64,000 bases of DNA from Arthrobacter sp. N199823 (GCF_002929705.1 NZ_PJIN01000002.1:186001-250000), one strand, 5' to 3'; shown: positions 8,405-17,660, counted from the first letter of the stretch. Numbers and translations are program-made. Notes: generated by a model not told the origin, from the letters alone.

Positions 8405-10501
8405 ATGTCGCTTATAGCCGAGGAAGCTACTCGGACCCGGGGCAGACGCCGTTCCGCGGATCAACTGAACTCACAACAAAGCAACAGTACGCGCAAATTC
8501 CGTCCTGAAGTTCAAGGACTTCGGGCTATTGCCGTGCTCATGGTGGTCTCATACCATGTATGGTTTGGCCGGATCTCCGGCGGCGTTGACATCTTTCTGC
8601 TGATCTCCTCGTTCCTGTTGACGGGCCAGTTTACACGCAAGCTTGAGACTGGACAGGCCCTTGACTTGTTCAAGTACTGGGCACATCTATTTAAGCGTCT
8701 GCTGCCCATGATTGTATTGACGCTGCTGGCGTCTTTGCTGGGTGTTTACTTGCTGTTGCCGGAGACCGTCTGGACTAGCATGTTCGGTCAAACTTGGGCG
8801 TCCCTGCTCTACTACCAAAACTGGTTCCTGGCATCAGAAGCGGTTGACTACTATGCAGCGGATCACAGCGCGGCGAGCCCGCTGCAGCACTTTTGGTCGT
8901 TGTCCATCCAAGGGCAGATTTTTATCTTGTGGCCTCTGGTCTTTGCCGTGGCTGCGCTGGTCTCGCGGAAGGCCAAACTAAAGCTTCGTCCGTTGCTCAT
9001 TTATATATTTGGTGGGATCTTCGCGGTCTCGCTGGTGTTTTCTATCGTCACAACGCACACCAACCAGGCCTTCGCGTATTTTGATACCAGAACAAGGCTG
9101 TGGGAGTTTGCTCTTGGCTCACTTCTTGCCCTTGTCCTTCCACATTTGGCATTCGGACGCATCACCCGGATCGTGATGGGTTGGATCGGTGTTGTCGCCA
9201 TGCTCTCATGCGGCATCATCCTGCAAGTAGGCCAACAGTTCCCGGGGTACATGGCTTTGTGGCCTACCCTCGCCGCTAGCCTCATCATTATTGCTGGTTT
9301 CACTGACAGTAAGATTGGCGCTGACAGGATACTCAGCTGGAAGCCGCTGGTCAAACTCGGTGACAGTTCCTACGCACTGTACTTGTTTCACTGGCCTTTG
9401 CTGGTGTTCTACCTAGTATTCTCGGGCCGTGAACAAGCAGGCGTCAAGGCAGGCACCGTCCTAATCCTTGTCTCAATTCTTGCTGCGGTTATCGCCACCA
9501 AACTCGTGGATACGCCAATTAGGCGTAGTAAGTGGATTGAGAAGAAGCGCCGGAGGGCTGTCCTAACCATCGCCATTTGTGTTGCCATGGTTGCCGCTCC
9601 GCTGAGTGTTTGGCAGGGAAAAATCCATGCCGAAGAGCTGGCCATTCAGGCCCAAGACCAGATGGCTGCGGCAGAGATTGTCAGAAATTATCCAGGCGCC
9701 CTCGCCTTGGAACCGGATTTTCTCAATGCGGCGGACCCCGATTTGCCTCTCAAGCCCGCCATGACTGCCTTGAACAAACAGTGGGTCAGCCTCAACCAAA
9801 AATGTGAAGGTGACTTTGCGGTTCAGGACGGACCCCTAAGTGAAGGTTGCGGGCAAACTGAAACGCTGACCAAACCGGCGAAAACCATGGTAATTGTTGG
9901 TGACTCTCACGCAGAACAATTTTCTGGAGCACTCATACAGGTGGCGAAGGACAATAATTGGCAGCTCGTCTCACTACTTTTGGGCGGATGTGACTTTGGT
10001 AGCGGCACAGGAAGTAATGCTAAATGCCGGGACTTCAACAAGGCAGCCATGGACTACATTCTGAAAATTAAGCCAGATGCCGTTTTCACAGTCGCGACCG
10101 ATGCAGTGCCTGATTCGCCAGACGAAACGATTGTCCCTGGATACGAGCAGGCCGTTCATACGTTTACTGAAAACGATATCGAGGTCATAGGCGTGCGTGA
10201 TAACCCCAGGTTCAAGCTGAACAAAGCCAGCTGTGTGGCAAATTCTGGTCCTGAAGCGTGTTCCTTTGCGCAAAGTTCAAACTTGGCAGCAAGCAATCCA
10301 GCCGAGTCCCTGAATGAGATTCCCGGCGCACACATGATCGACTTGACGGATCAATACTGCAAGGACGGAACCTGCCCAGCGGTTGTCGGAAACGTTTTGG
10401 TTTATTTGGACGACAACCACCTCACTTGGGACTACGCCCGCACCATGGCGCCAGCTCTCGGAGAGCGAATTGCCGCATCCACGGGGTGGAAGGTCAAGTA
10501 G
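8405..10501 (+). CDS. OatA-like membrane acyltransferase with C-terminal SGNH domain
   Basis: A 698-residue, two-part protein. Residues ~35-390 form an acyltransferase-3 membrane domain with about ten TM helices; the entry motif is FRPEVQGLRAIAVLMV, followed by HVW and GGVDIFLLISSFLL. Residues ~490-695 form an extracytoplasmic SGNH hydrolase-like domain with the nucleophile motif GDSH (S501) and the D669-x-x-H672 pair in YLDDNHLTW. Proteins of this shape move an acyl group across the membrane and place it on peptidoglycan or a surface polysaccharide. The neighbouring glycosyltransferase suggests a polysaccharide target, but peptidoglycan O-acetylation is equally possible. The ATG at 8405 fits the family's N-terminus with a short charged cytoplasmic leader. 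Confidence 0.88.
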   Translation: MSLIAEEATRTRGRRRSADQLNSQQSNSTRKFRPEVQGLRAIAVLMVVSYHVWFGRISGGVDIFLLISSFLLTGQFTRKLETGQALDLFKYWAHLFKRLLPMIVLTLLASLLGVYLLLPETVWTSMFGQTWASLLYYQNWFLASEAVDYYAADHSAASPLQHFWSLSIQGQIFILWPLVFAVAALVSRKAKLKLRPLLIYIFGGIFAVSLVFSIVTTHTNQAFAYFDTRTRLWEFALGSLLALVLPHLAFGRITRIVMGWIGVVAMLSCGIILQVGQQFPGYMALWPTLAASLIIIAGFTDSKIGADRILSWKPLVKLGDSSYALYLFHWPLLVFYLVFSGREQAGVKAGTVLILVSILAAVIATKLVDTPIRRSKWIEKKRRRAVLTIAICVAMVAAPLSVWQGKIHAEELAIQAQDQMAAAEIVRNYPGALALEPDFLNAADPDLPLKPAMTALNKQWVSLNQKCEGDFAVQDGPLSEGCGQTETLTKPAKTMVIVGDSHAEQFSGALIQVAKDNNWQLVSLLLGGCDFGSGTGSNAKCRDFNKAAMDYILKIKPDAVFTVATDAVPDSPDETIVPGYEQAVHTFTENDIEVIGVRDNPRFKLNKASCVANSGPEACSFAQSSNLAASNPAESLNEIPGAHMIDLTDQYCKDGTCPAVVGNVLVYLDDNHLTWDYARTMAPALGERIAASTGWKVK

Positions 10502-10536
10502 TCCACAGGGCGCCAACAGACCAAAGTTATCCACAG
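10502..10536 (+). promoter_or_regulatory. Paired TCCACAG motif upstream of Tad operon
   Basis: TCCACAG occurs at 10502-10508 and again inside TTATCCACAG (10527-10536), 28 bases apart start to start, with GCGCCAA at 10510-10516 between them. The same set of elements precedes the AbiEi/VSR-like gene at 54779-54812. Position, about 95 bases ahead of tadA, suits an activator or repressor site. It is a pattern seen in the sequence; no regulator is identified. Confidence 0.4.
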
Positions 10537-10630
10537 CCCCAAAACTCACCCTAGCGCGGCTCCATATTCCGGGGCTAAGCTCCTCAGCAATGGGAACGTT
10601 GATCACCGCAAAGGGGCGGAAGTGGTCTGA

Positions 10631-11854
10631 TTGGATGCGCTGGCACGAGTTGAGGATGAAGTCCGTGAACTCATCCGCCGCAGAGGCCTTGACCCTCTGA
10701 GGGAAGGCCCGGAAGTCCGTGCCCTCGTTGATGCGGCTGTCAACGACTACGGTGAGCGGTCTTTGCTCGGTGCGGTGCCAGCACTTGCCCAAGCTGCCGA
10801 TGCGAAACGCACGGTGTTCAATGCCGTCGCCGGTTTCGGTGCTCTGCAGCCCCTCCTTGAGGACCCGGACATTGAAGAAATTTGGCTCAATGCCCCAGAT
10901 CAGGTGTTTGTGGCCCGGCACGGTGAATCGGAGCTCACCACTTTGCAGTTCACCGCCCAACAGGTCAGTGACCTGGTAGAACGCATGCTCAAGAGTTCTG
11001 GTCGGCGGTTGGATTTGAGTAGTCCCTTTGTTGACGCTGCGCTTCCGGACGGCAGCCGTCTGCACGTGGTGATCCCGGATATCACCCAAACGCACTGGGC
11101 AGTGAACATCCGCAAGTTCACAGCACGGGCTAGCCGTCTAGACCATCTGGTGGAGTTGGGCTCGTTGACCCCGCAGGCAGCACGGTTCCTGGGTGCGGCT
11201 GTGAGTAGCGGGCTCAACATCCTTGTCTCCGGCGCTACACAGGCAGGTAAGACCACCATGCTCAATTGCCTCGCCGCTGGCATCGGATCACGGGAACGCG
11301 TGGTTACAGTTGAGGAGATCTTTGAGTTGAAGCTGCCACTCAGGGATGTGGTGGGTCTGCAATGCCGCCAACCCAACCTTGAAGGAATGGGCGAAATCCC
11401 ACTGCGCCGCCTGGTCAAGGAGGCACTGCGCATGCGGCCCGACCGGCTGATCGTGGGGGAGGTGCGCGAGGCCGAAAGCCTTGACATGCTCATCGCTCTC
11501 AATAGTGGCCTGCCAGGGATGGCGTCGGTCCACGCCAACTCAGCGCACGACGCCGTGGTCAAGATCTGCACACTCCCACTATTAGCGGGCGAAAACATCA
11601 CTGCTGCCTTCGTCTTGCCAACAGTGGCGGCCTGCATTGATTTGGTGGTGCACTGCGTCCGGGCACCGACTGGCCAGCGATCCGTGGGGCAAATCCTTGC
11701 CTTGGGTCGTCGCGTGGAAAACGGCATCATCGAATCTAGCTTGGTCTTTGAGACCGTCAATGGGCGGCTGGAAGCCTCGGAAACGGCCATGCCTGCCCCG
11801 GAAAAGTTTGCCGCAGCTGGCTACAACGTAGCCACGTTGATGGGAGAGTCCTGA
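10631..11854 (+). CDS. tadA: Tad pilus assembly ATPase TadA/CpaF
   Basis: Secretion ATPase that powers assembly of Tad/Flp pili at the cytoplasmic face. The 407 residues include the CpaF-type N-domain, Walker A GATQAGKTT (201-209), Asp/Glu boxes (VTVEEIFELKL), and a Walker B-type strand DRLIVGEVRE (271-280) followed by a HAN histidine box (VHANS). The start used is TTG (MDALARVED), which matches the family N-terminus; it lacks a strong ribosome binding site. It is the first gene of a tightly packed operon and overlaps tadB by TGATG. No TadZ/Ssd-like gene precedes it here, unlike many actinobacterial tad clusters. Confidence 0.9.
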   Translation: MDALARVEDEVRELIRRRGLDPLREGPEVRALVDAAVNDYGERSLLGAVPALAQAADAKRTVFNAVAGFGALQPLLEDPDIEEIWLNAPDQVFVARHGESELTTLQFTAQQVSDLVERMLKSSGRRLDLSSPFVDAALPDGSRLHVVIPDITQTHWAVNIRKFTARASRLDHLVELGSLTPQAARFLGAAVSSGLNILVSGATQAGKTTMLNCLAAGIGSRERVVTVEEIFELKLPLRDVVGLQCRQPNLEGMGEIPLRRLVKEALRMRPDRLIVGEVREAESLDMLIALNSGLPGMASVHANSAHDAVVKICTLPLLAGENITAAFVLPTVAACIDLVVHCVRAPTGQRSVGQILALGRRVENGIIESSLVFETVNGRLEASETAMPAPEKFAAAGYNVATLMGES

Positions 11855-12708
11855 TGTCAGCGGTGGTGGGCTTACTGGCCGGGTTGGGCATGTTCCTGAT
11901 CTGGACGGCGTGCTGGAGTACTCCGGCCCGCAGCCCCATGCCAGGGCGGCGCAGCAAGGTGGCTGCCCTGCTCCACCAAGCTGGCGTTGCGCAGGTAAGC
12001 CCGGCCTCGTTGATCCTCAGCACGGCGGTGCTTGCCGTGATTGTGGTGTTGATTGTCTTCGTGCTGACGGGGGCGCCGGCCATAGCGCTGTGTTTTGGCT
12101 TGTTCAGCGCCTACCTTCCGTTTGCCTTGCTGCAGATGCGGGCGCGACGCCGGGCGGCCCTCATGCGCGATCTCTGGCCTGACGTGGTGGACCACTTACG
12201 CTCAGCCATCAGGGCCGGACTATCTCTTCCCGAGGCCTTGGTTCAGCTAGGCAGCAAGGGCCCTGTGCAGCTGCGCGAGGAGTTCATAGCGTTTGGGGCC
12301 GACTACAGGGCTAGCGGCCACTTTGAAAGTGCCCTGCAACGGCTCAAATCAACCCTGGCCGATCCAGTGGCGGACAGAATTATTGAGGCCTTACGGCTCA
12401 CCCGTGACGTGGGCGGCTCGGACTTGGGCAAGCTGCTGGGCACCCTCTCTGAGTTCCTGCGAGACCACGCCAGAACTCGCAGTGAATTGGAGGCACGGCA
12501 GTCGTGGACGGTCAACGCCGCACGCCTTGCCGTGGCCGCGCCCTGGATTGTTCTCATGCTCATGGCCACGCGTCCTGAGGCAATTCAGGCGTACAACTCG
12601 GCTGCGGGGTGGGTGGTACTAGGCGGAGGGTTGGTGCTCTCAATCCTTTGCTACCGAATCATGCTTCGCATTGGTGCGTTGCCCGAAGAGGAACGGGTAC
12701 TGCAATGA
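11854..12708 (+). CDS. tadB: Tad pilus inner-membrane protein TadB
   Basis: A 284-residue T2SF-type membrane platform protein: N-terminal TM, two TM helices around residues 50-90, a cytoplasmic T2SF domain (RDLWPDVVDHLRSAIRAGLSLPEAL), and a C-terminal TM pair. Together with the next gene it anchors the ATPase to the membrane in Tad pilus assembly. It overlaps tadA by one base and tadC by ATGA, indicating translational coupling. Order and length match actinobacterial TadB. Confidence 0.85.
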   Translation: MSAVVGLLAGLGMFLIWTACWSTPARSPMPGRRSKVAALLHQAGVAQVSPASLILSTAVLAVIVVLIVFVLTGAPAIALCFGLFSAYLPFALLQMRARRRAALMRDLWPDVVDHLRSAIRAGLSLPEALVQLGSKGPVQLREEFIAFGADYRASGHFESALQRLKSTLADPVADRIIEALRLTRDVGGSDLGKLLGTLSEFLRDHARTRSELEARQSWTVNAARLAVAAPWIVLMLMATRPEAIQAYNSAAGWVVLGGGLVLSILCYRIMLRIGALPEEERVLQ

Positions 12709-13643
12709 GTGGGAACCTGCTGGTGGTGGCGGGCGTGGGGCTGGCCCTCGGGGCAGGACTGTGGCTGATCATGGTAAGGCTCCCTGCTATGCGTCAGCCC
12801 AGCTTTACCCAACGGGTGGAACCCCAGCTACGCACGGCGATGAGCCGCTCGCGGCTACTGGACGGAGGGGAGGCGGGACTACTCTTCGGACCGTTGGAAC
12901 GCATAGCACGGGTGGTCATGAAGGACGCGGTCCAGCGACTAGGTCACATGAACATCAGCGTCCGTGGTCTCAACGCCCGGCTAGCGCAGGCTGGCCGGCA
13001 GGAGAGTGCGCTGGAGTTTCGCGCGGCCCAACTCATGTTTGCTGGGACCGGTCTCGCCGCAGGCCTGCTGTTGTCACTGTTTTTGTTGTGGCAGGGGAGT
13101 TTGAACCTGATGGGGGCCATATTCCTGACACTTGCCCCCATGCTGGGCGGATATTTGCTGTACGACTATCTACTCAGCGCCAGGATTCAACGCAGACAGG
13201 CCAGGATGCTGGCTGAATTCCCTGCATTGGCGGAGCTTATGGCATTGGCGGTGGGCGCCGGGGAGAGCGCTGCCAGCGCGCTGGATCGTGTGGCGCGCTC
13301 ATCGTCTGGGGTGCTCTCTGGCGAATTTGGAGCCGTTCTGGCGCAAACCCGCACCGGGATGCCGTTGGTGGAGGCACTGAATCAATTCTCGGAGAGAGTG
13401 AATGTGCCGGCATTGGCACGATTTGTTGACGGCATTAGTGTCGCCATCAACAGAGGAACCCCGTTGGCCGACGTGTTGCGCGCCCAGGCTCAAGACGTAC
13501 GGGATGTGGCCAAGCGCGAGCTCATGGAAGCAGCTGGCCGCAAGGAAATCGGCATGATGGTCCCTCTCATCTTCGGAGTACTGCCGCTGACAGTGGTCTT
13601 CGCCGTATTCCCTGGCTTGGCGCTGTTGCAGTTTGGTTTCTAA
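12705..13643 (+). CDS. tadC: Tad pilus inner-membrane protein TadC
   Basis: A 312-residue second T2SF-domain protein. It begins with a TM helix (LLVVAGVGLALGAGLWLI), has a central TM pair near residues 107-150, the T2SF helix bundle LAEFPALAELMALAVGAGES, and a final TM helix. The start is the ATG that overlaps the tadB stop as ATGA; a longer frame starting 96 bases upstream would extend far into tadB and lacks support. It forms the platform of the Tad system together with TadB. Confidence 0.85.
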   Translation: MSGNLLVVAGVGLALGAGLWLIMVRLPAMRQPSFTQRVEPQLRTAMSRSRLLDGGEAGLLFGPLERIARVVMKDAVQRLGHMNISVRGLNARLAQAGRQESALEFRAAQLMFAGTGLAAGLLLSLFLLWQGSLNLMGAIFLTLAPMLGGYLLYDYLLSARIQRRQARMLAEFPALAELMALAVGAGESAASALDRVARSSSGVLSGEFGAVLAQTRTGMPLVEALNQFSERVNVPALARFVDGISVAINRGTPLADVLRAQAQDVRDVAKRELMEAAGRKEIGMMVPLIFGVLPLTVVFAVFPGLALLQFGF

Positions 13644-13725
13644 ATGGCGACACACAACAGCTCCCACAGTGCTTCATCCAAGGCCTTACGGCAATTAGAA
13701 AAACAGCAGAAGGAAAGGAAACATC

Positions 13726-14025
13726 ATGCGCGTCATCGACAAAGCAACATGGGCGGCAACGGCGCTGTTCACAGCGTGTATGCACTGCTTGGAACACGGG
13801 TACCAGAGGAGCCAACGGCATCAGCGGCACGGGCAGGAAGATCATGGCCAGCGGCTGAACCTGCCCATCGCCTTCCGGCCCGCAACCGGCCGAAGCACCG
13901 GAGACGTGCCGGGATGGGTACTCATCACACTAATGAGCGCAGTCCTGGTGGCCGGGCTACTGGCCATCGCGGGACCAGCGCTTCAAGGGCTGTTCAACCA
14001 AGCCATGGAGCAAGTCCAGCCCTAG
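13726..14025 (+). CDS. Small Flp pilin-like protein (DUF4244-like)
   Basis: A 99-residue protein with a single hydrophobic helix near the C-terminus (VPGWVLITLMSAVLVAGLLA) preceded by a polar segment, and the end PALQGLFNQAMEQVQP. Short actinobacterial Flp-like pilins in the same operon position have this form, often with E/D just before VPGWVLI, where the prepilin peptidase would cut. AGGAAAGG lies eight bases before the ATG. This is the best candidate for the major pilin subunit of the operon. A competing frame over the same bases is treated as a shadow except for its 3' end, which is the next gene. Confidence 0.72.
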   Translation: MRVIDKATWAATALFTACMHCLEHGYQRSQRHQRHGQEDHGQRLNLPIAFRPATGRSTGDVPGWVLITLMSAVLVAGLLAIAGPALQGLFNQAMEQVQP

Positions 14026-14048
14026 GCCAGTCACACGCCGCTGTCCGG

Positions 14049-14459
14049 GTGCGCTCTCCCAACCTTGGGCACCCTCGTCTGCGGGTGCGCTCTGGTGACA
14101 GCGGGGCTGCTGTTGTGGACTTTGTGTTGGTGGGCGCGTTGGTCACGGTGATCTTTGTGGCCCTGCTTCAGCTCGCCTTGGTACTGCATGTGCGCAACAC
14201 CATGGCGGATGCGGCATCATCTGCGGCGCGATACGGAGCATTAGGGGATCGGTCCGCCGAAGACGCCAGGGCCCGGGCCATCCTGCTTATGGCTGGGGCG
14301 CTTGGCCCGAACTATGTGCAAGACGTGACCGTGAGCGTCAAAAATCAAGATGGTCTGGACCTGCTCGAGGTATCAATCAACGCGCCACTTCCGCTGCTTG
14401 GACTCTTTGGCCCCACACGATCCTTGGAGATGACCGGCCATGCCGTCATCACCCGATAA
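14049..14459 (+). CDS. TadE-like pseudopilin
   Basis: The reading frame encodes a classic TadE segment: GDSGAAVVDFVLVGALVTVIF followed by a TM helix and an extracytoplasmic ~85-residue domain. Minor pilins of this type are processed at G-x-x-V/A-V-E-F-like sites; here the acidic residue is D (VVDF). The exact start is unclear. GTG at 14049 gives 136 residues; GTG at 14085 is also possible, and a much longer frame upstream overlaps the pilin gene and is not credible. It overlaps the next gene by 20 bases. Confidence 0.7.
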   Translation: MRSPNLGHPRLRVRSGDSGAAVVDFVLVGALVTVIFVALLQLALVLHVRNTMADAASSAARYGALGDRSAEDARARAILLMAGALGPNYVQDVTVSVKNQDGLDLLEVSINAPLPLLGLFGPTRSLEMTGHAVITR

Positions 14460-14928
14460 ACGCCATACTCGAGAGGACGGTGAGGCAGCGTTCACTGTCA
14501 GCGACGAAACCGTTCGTGGCCTGGAAACCGGCAGTGCCATAGTCGAATTCATTTTTCTGGCGGTGTTACTCATGGTTCCTGTGGCCTATTTGATCCTCAC
14601 GGTGGGCCAGATCCAGGGCGGAGCCTACGCCACCGTGGGTGCGGCAGATCAGGCAGCCAAAGTGTTTGTGCTGCACAATGACCTGCCAGCAGCTCATCTT
14701 GCCGCAGAACAGGCTGTTCGTCTGGCCGTTCAGGATATGGGATTTGACCCGGACGCGGCGGTTCTTTCCATTAGCTGCGACCCTGGCTGTGCCACAGCGG
14801 GAGCCACCGTCCGAGCTCATGTGGAGCTTCGAGTGGAATTGCCCCTGGTGGGTGCGCTGCCGGGGGTCAATGCAACGGCCGCAACGGTGGAATCTAACGC
14901 CATGCAAAAGGTGGGCCGATTTAAATGA
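14440..14928 (+). CDS. TadE-like pseudopilin, second copy
   Basis: A 162-residue protein with a charged N-terminal leader of about 35 residues, then ETGSAIVEFIFLAVLLMVPV, a clear TadE/TadG processing and TM motif with the conserved E in IVEF. The remainder is a soluble extracytoplasmic domain carrying two cysteines (SCDPGCAT) that could form a disulfide. It overlaps the genes on both sides, showing tight coupling within the Tad operon. It is probably a minor pilin or pilus initiator. Confidence 0.78.
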   Translation: MPSSPDKRHTREDGEAAFTVSDETVRGLETGSAIVEFIFLAVLLMVPVAYLILTVGQIQGGAYATVGAADQAAKVFVLHNDLPAAHLAAEQAVRLAVQDMGFDPDAAVLSISCDPGCATAGATVRAHVELRVELPLVGALPGVNATAATVESNAMQKVGRFK

Positions 14929-15458
14929 CAGTCCGAAGGCAAGCAACAGGGAAGTCAATTAGCAAGCTAACAAGGCCGCTGGCAAGCAAGCTCAGAGGTA
15001 CCCAGCAACCGGGGGCAACGGCCAGCGGTTCGCAGGAAACCGGCCACGTTATGATCCTCCTGATCGGCTACGTATTGATCGCCTTGCTCGTCATCACTGT
15101 GGTGGCAGCGGCCGGAAGCGTCTACTTGGGGCATAAGAAATTGTTGTCCATTGCCGATGGGGCAGCGCTCGCAGCCGCCGATACTTTTGAACTCAGCGGA
15201 GGCAGCGCATCCACGGATCCAGGAACCCTGCTGAAAGGGTCCTCCGTTCAAGGTGCCGCCATGGAATATCTTGCTGGAATCGACGAGCCGGAAGGGCTAG
15301 GCGGCATTGTCCTAGACTCCGCCACCGGAGCGGGGGACGGAAGAACAGCGGTGGTGGGCATGAGCGCCGTCGTGCATCCAATGTTTATTAACTTTCTGGT
15401 GCCCGGAGGAATCAATATCAGTGTGGTCAGCACGGCGCGCGCCAATCTGGTTCTGTGA
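14925..15458 (+). CDS. TadG-like pilus protein
   Basis: A 177-residue protein, last gene of the Tad operon, overlapping its neighbour as ATGA. A ~35-residue basic and polar leader precedes ETGHVMILLIGYVLIALLVI, a TM helix in the place where TadG proteins carry theirs, and SIADGAALAAADTFE, the conserved Flp/TadG-like motif following the helix. The C-terminal domain is small compared with proteobacterial TadG, which carries a von Willebrand domain. It is followed by a short gap and then prfB. Confidence 0.75.
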   Translation: MTVRRQATGKSISKLTRPLASKLRGTQQPGATASGSQETGHVMILLIGYVLIALLVITVVAAAGSVYLGHKKLLSIADGAALAAADTFELSGGSASTDPGTLLKGSSVQGAAMEYLAGIDEPEGLGGIVLDSATGAGDGRTAVVGMSAVVHPMFINFLVPGGINISVVSTARANLVL

Positions 15459-15529
15459 CGCCGCCTGCTGTGCCGCGCTAGGGTGGGCCCGCCCCACACA
15501 GGTCCGCCGATGCCGTAGGCTTGAATATC

Positions 15530-16651
15530 ATGGCAGAGATTGACTTTCCCGCAGAACTCCGGGCGCTACGCGCTACCTACACCTCCATCGAGCAGGTCTC
15601 CGAAGTGGAGAAGCTCATGGAAAACATTGAGGATTTGTCGGATCAGGCAGGTTCACCCAATTTGTGGGACGATCCCGCCGCCGCGCAGAAAGTCACCTCC
15701 AAACTCAGCCACGCCCAGTCCAAACTGGAAAAGCTGCGGACTCTGGAATCCCGGATCGATGACCTCGAAGTCCTCGTGGAGTTGGCCCAGGACGAAGGTG
15801 ACGCCGATTCCATCGCCGAGGCGATCAAGGACCTCACAGCGCTGAAGAAGTCGCTGGCCGATCTGGAAATCGTGACCCTGCTGGCCGGTGAATACGATGA
15901 CCGTGAGGCCGTCATCACCATTCGCTCCGGTGCCGGTGGAGTGGATGCTGCGGACTTCGCGCAAATGCTGCTTCGCATGTATTTGCGCTGGGCCGAACGC
16001 CACGGATACCCCACCGCGGTCCTGGACACCTCCTACGCTGAAGAGGCCGGCCTGAAGTCTGCCACCTTTGAAGTTAAGGCTCCCTACGCCTTCGGCACGC
16101 TGAGCGTTGAGGCCGGCACGCACCGCCTGGTGCGCATCAGCCCCTTCGACAACCAGGGGCGCCGCCAAACGTCTTTTGCCGCTGTGGAAGTGATCCCGTT
16201 GATTGAGTCCACGGACAGCATCGAGGTCCCGGACAACGACATTCGCGTGGACGTGTTCCGCTCCTCAGGACCTGGCGGGCAGTCCGTGAACACCACGGAC
16301 TCAGCTGTGCGCCTAACCCACCTTCCCACCGGCACCGTAGTGTCGATGCAGAACGAAAAGTCACAGATCCAAAACCGCGCCGCGGCCATGCGTGTGCTGC
16401 AGTCGCGCCTGCTCTTGCTGAAGCAGGCTGAGGAAAACGCACAAAAGAAAGCCATGGCTGGAGACGTCAAAGCATCGTGGGGCGACCAGATGCGCTCCTA
16501 CGTGCTCAACCCCTACCAAATGGTTAAAGATCTACGCACGGAACATGAAGTGGGCAATGCGGGGGCCGTTCTGGACGGCGAAATTGATGACTTCATCGAC
16601 GCCGGCATTCGCTGGCGGGCGGACAACAGGAACGCTGAGAAGCAGCAGTAG
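15530..16651 (+). CDS. prfB: Peptide chain release factor 2
   Basis: Terminates translation at UGA and UAA codons in the ribosomal A site. The ATG at 15530 gives 373 residues ([10 protein letters not shown]); a TTG nine bases earlier is in frame but unneeded. The recognition tripeptide SPF is at 204-206 and the peptidyl-hydrolysis motif GGQ at 249-251. No in-frame TGA occurs near codon 25, so the programmed +1 frameshift of many bacterial prfB genes is absent, as is usual in Actinobacteria. Followed at a distance by ftsEX, a conserved actinobacterial arrangement. Confidence 0.96.
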   Translation: MAEIDFPAELRALRATYTSIEQVSEVEKLMENIEDLSDQAGSPNLWDDPAAAQKVTSKLSHAQSKLEKLRTLESRIDDLEVLVELAQDEGDADSIAEAIKDLTALKKSLADLEIVTLLAGEYDDREAVITIRSGAGGVDAADFAQMLLRMYLRWAERHGYPTAVLDTSYAEEAGLKSATFEVKAPYAFGTLSVEAGTHRLVRISPFDNQGRRQTSFAAVEVIPLIESTDSIEVPDNDIRVDVFRSSGPGGQSVNTTDSAVRLTHLPTGTVVSMQNEKSQIQNRAAAMRVLQSRLLLLKQAEENAQKKAMAGDVKASWGDQMRSYVLNPYQMVKDLRTEHEVGNAGAVLDGEIDDFIDAGIRWRADNRNAEKQQ

Positions 16652-16811
16652 TTTCCCCATAACGTCACAATGATGCACAATGTTTGGCTACCTCATCCCG
16701 GGCAGTAATGTTGCTGGCGTTAAGCTGTCACGGCCACCTGAATTCTTCGGAACGGCTGTGCTGCATGGGGTGGCAATCGGCTTGATTGCCGTAGTTGGGG
16801 GACTTGTCACG

Positions 16812-17660
16812 TTGGAGCGGAAACTTTTTGGGGATATTTCTCCCTTCACTTATGCCATTGCCGTGAAGCGGCAGATTCTCCAGCGCACGCTGCGGGACTT
16901 CATTCGCCGAACACCGCTGGCAACCACCCGGGATCAGCACCACCTGCCGGTGGTCATTTACAAGCACAACTCCTTGATCCGGCGGAAGCTGGGCAATGTT
17001 GACCTGCTCTTGCAGGAGAACAAAGCCGTTAGCTTGGGGCTCGCCGCGCCGCACATTGACGGCATCCTGATTAAACCCGGTGAGACTTTTTCGTTCTGGC
17101 ATCTGGTGGGTCATTGTTCGGCGAAAAAGGGCTACAAGATGGGCATGACCGTCAGTAGCAATGGTCCGGACTCAGGAATTGGCGGAGGACTGTGTCAGTT
17201 CACCAACCTCTTGCACTGGATGGTGTTGCACAGCCCGCTCGAGATTGTGGAGCACCACCATCACGGGGGCATTGACCTGTTCCCGGATTTCAACCGGCAG
17301 ATTCCTTTCGGCACCGGAACTTCCATTGTTTACAATTACTTGGACTACCGGGTGCATAACCCTACGCAGAGCACCTTCCAGTTCCGGATCTCCCTCACGG
17401 AGGAACACTTGCGCGGGGAACTACGTGCCACCGAGCCCCTGAGCGTGAAGGTCCATGTGAAGGAATCAGAATCCTACTTCCAAGAAGTGGGTGACGAGGT
17501 GTACCGGCGCAACATGGTCTACCGCAGCGTCCGTGACAAGCGCACGGGCAATGAGATCGCGAACGAGCTAATAGTGGAAAGCAATGCCAAGGTGCTGTAC
17601 AGCCGTGAGCTCATCAACGCCCCCATTCGTCCGGACCATTCTGTTGCCGCTGGCCATTAG
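16812..17660 (+). CDS. VanW family protein
   Basis: A ~282-residue protein with the VanW domain: LPVVIYKHNSLIRRKLGNVD, IKPGETFSFWHLVG, GGGLCQFTNLLHWMVLHSP and EHHHHGGIDLFPDFNRQIP. VanW is an accessory protein of unknown biochemical role named after vancomycin-resistance clusters; isolated copies such as this one do not imply resistance, and no van ligase is nearby. The start chosen is TTG with GGGGGA nine bases upstream, because family members begin at (M)xRKLFxxISPFTY. An ATG at 16680 is in frame, would add 44 residues with a hydrophobic stretch, and has no good ribosome site. Confidence 0.8.
   Translation: MERKLFGDISPFTYAIAVKRQILQRTLRDFIRRTPLATTRDQHHLPVVIYKHNSLIRRKLGNVDLLLQENKAVSLGLAAPHIDGILIKPGETFSFWHLVGHCSAKKGYKMGMTVSSNGPDSGIGGGLCQFTNLLHWMVLHSPLEIVEHHHHGGIDLFPDFNRQIPFGTGTSIVYNYLDYRVHNPTQSTFQFRISLTEEHLRGELRATEPLSVKVHVKESESYFQEVGDEVYRRNMVYRSVRDKRTGNEIANELIVESNAKVLYSRELINAPIRPDHSVAAGH

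Noticed and set aside
10527-10536. DnaA box (TTATCCACA) as a sign of a replication origin
   Set aside because: One isolated box here and one near 54.8 kb, without clusters, dnaA, dnaN or AT-rich unwinding region. The paired-motif explanation fits better.
10277-11095. 272-codon minus-strand frame over the acyltransferase end and tadA start
   Set aside because: It overlaps two real genes in the opposite strand and shows no protein-like motif.
15521-16651. Programmed frameshift in prfB
   Set aside because: The frame is continuous from the start and no early TGA exists.
16680-17660. Glycopeptide resistance
   Set aside because: VanW alone is common in soil Actinobacteria; no vanA/B ligase, vanH, vanX or VanRS genes are present.
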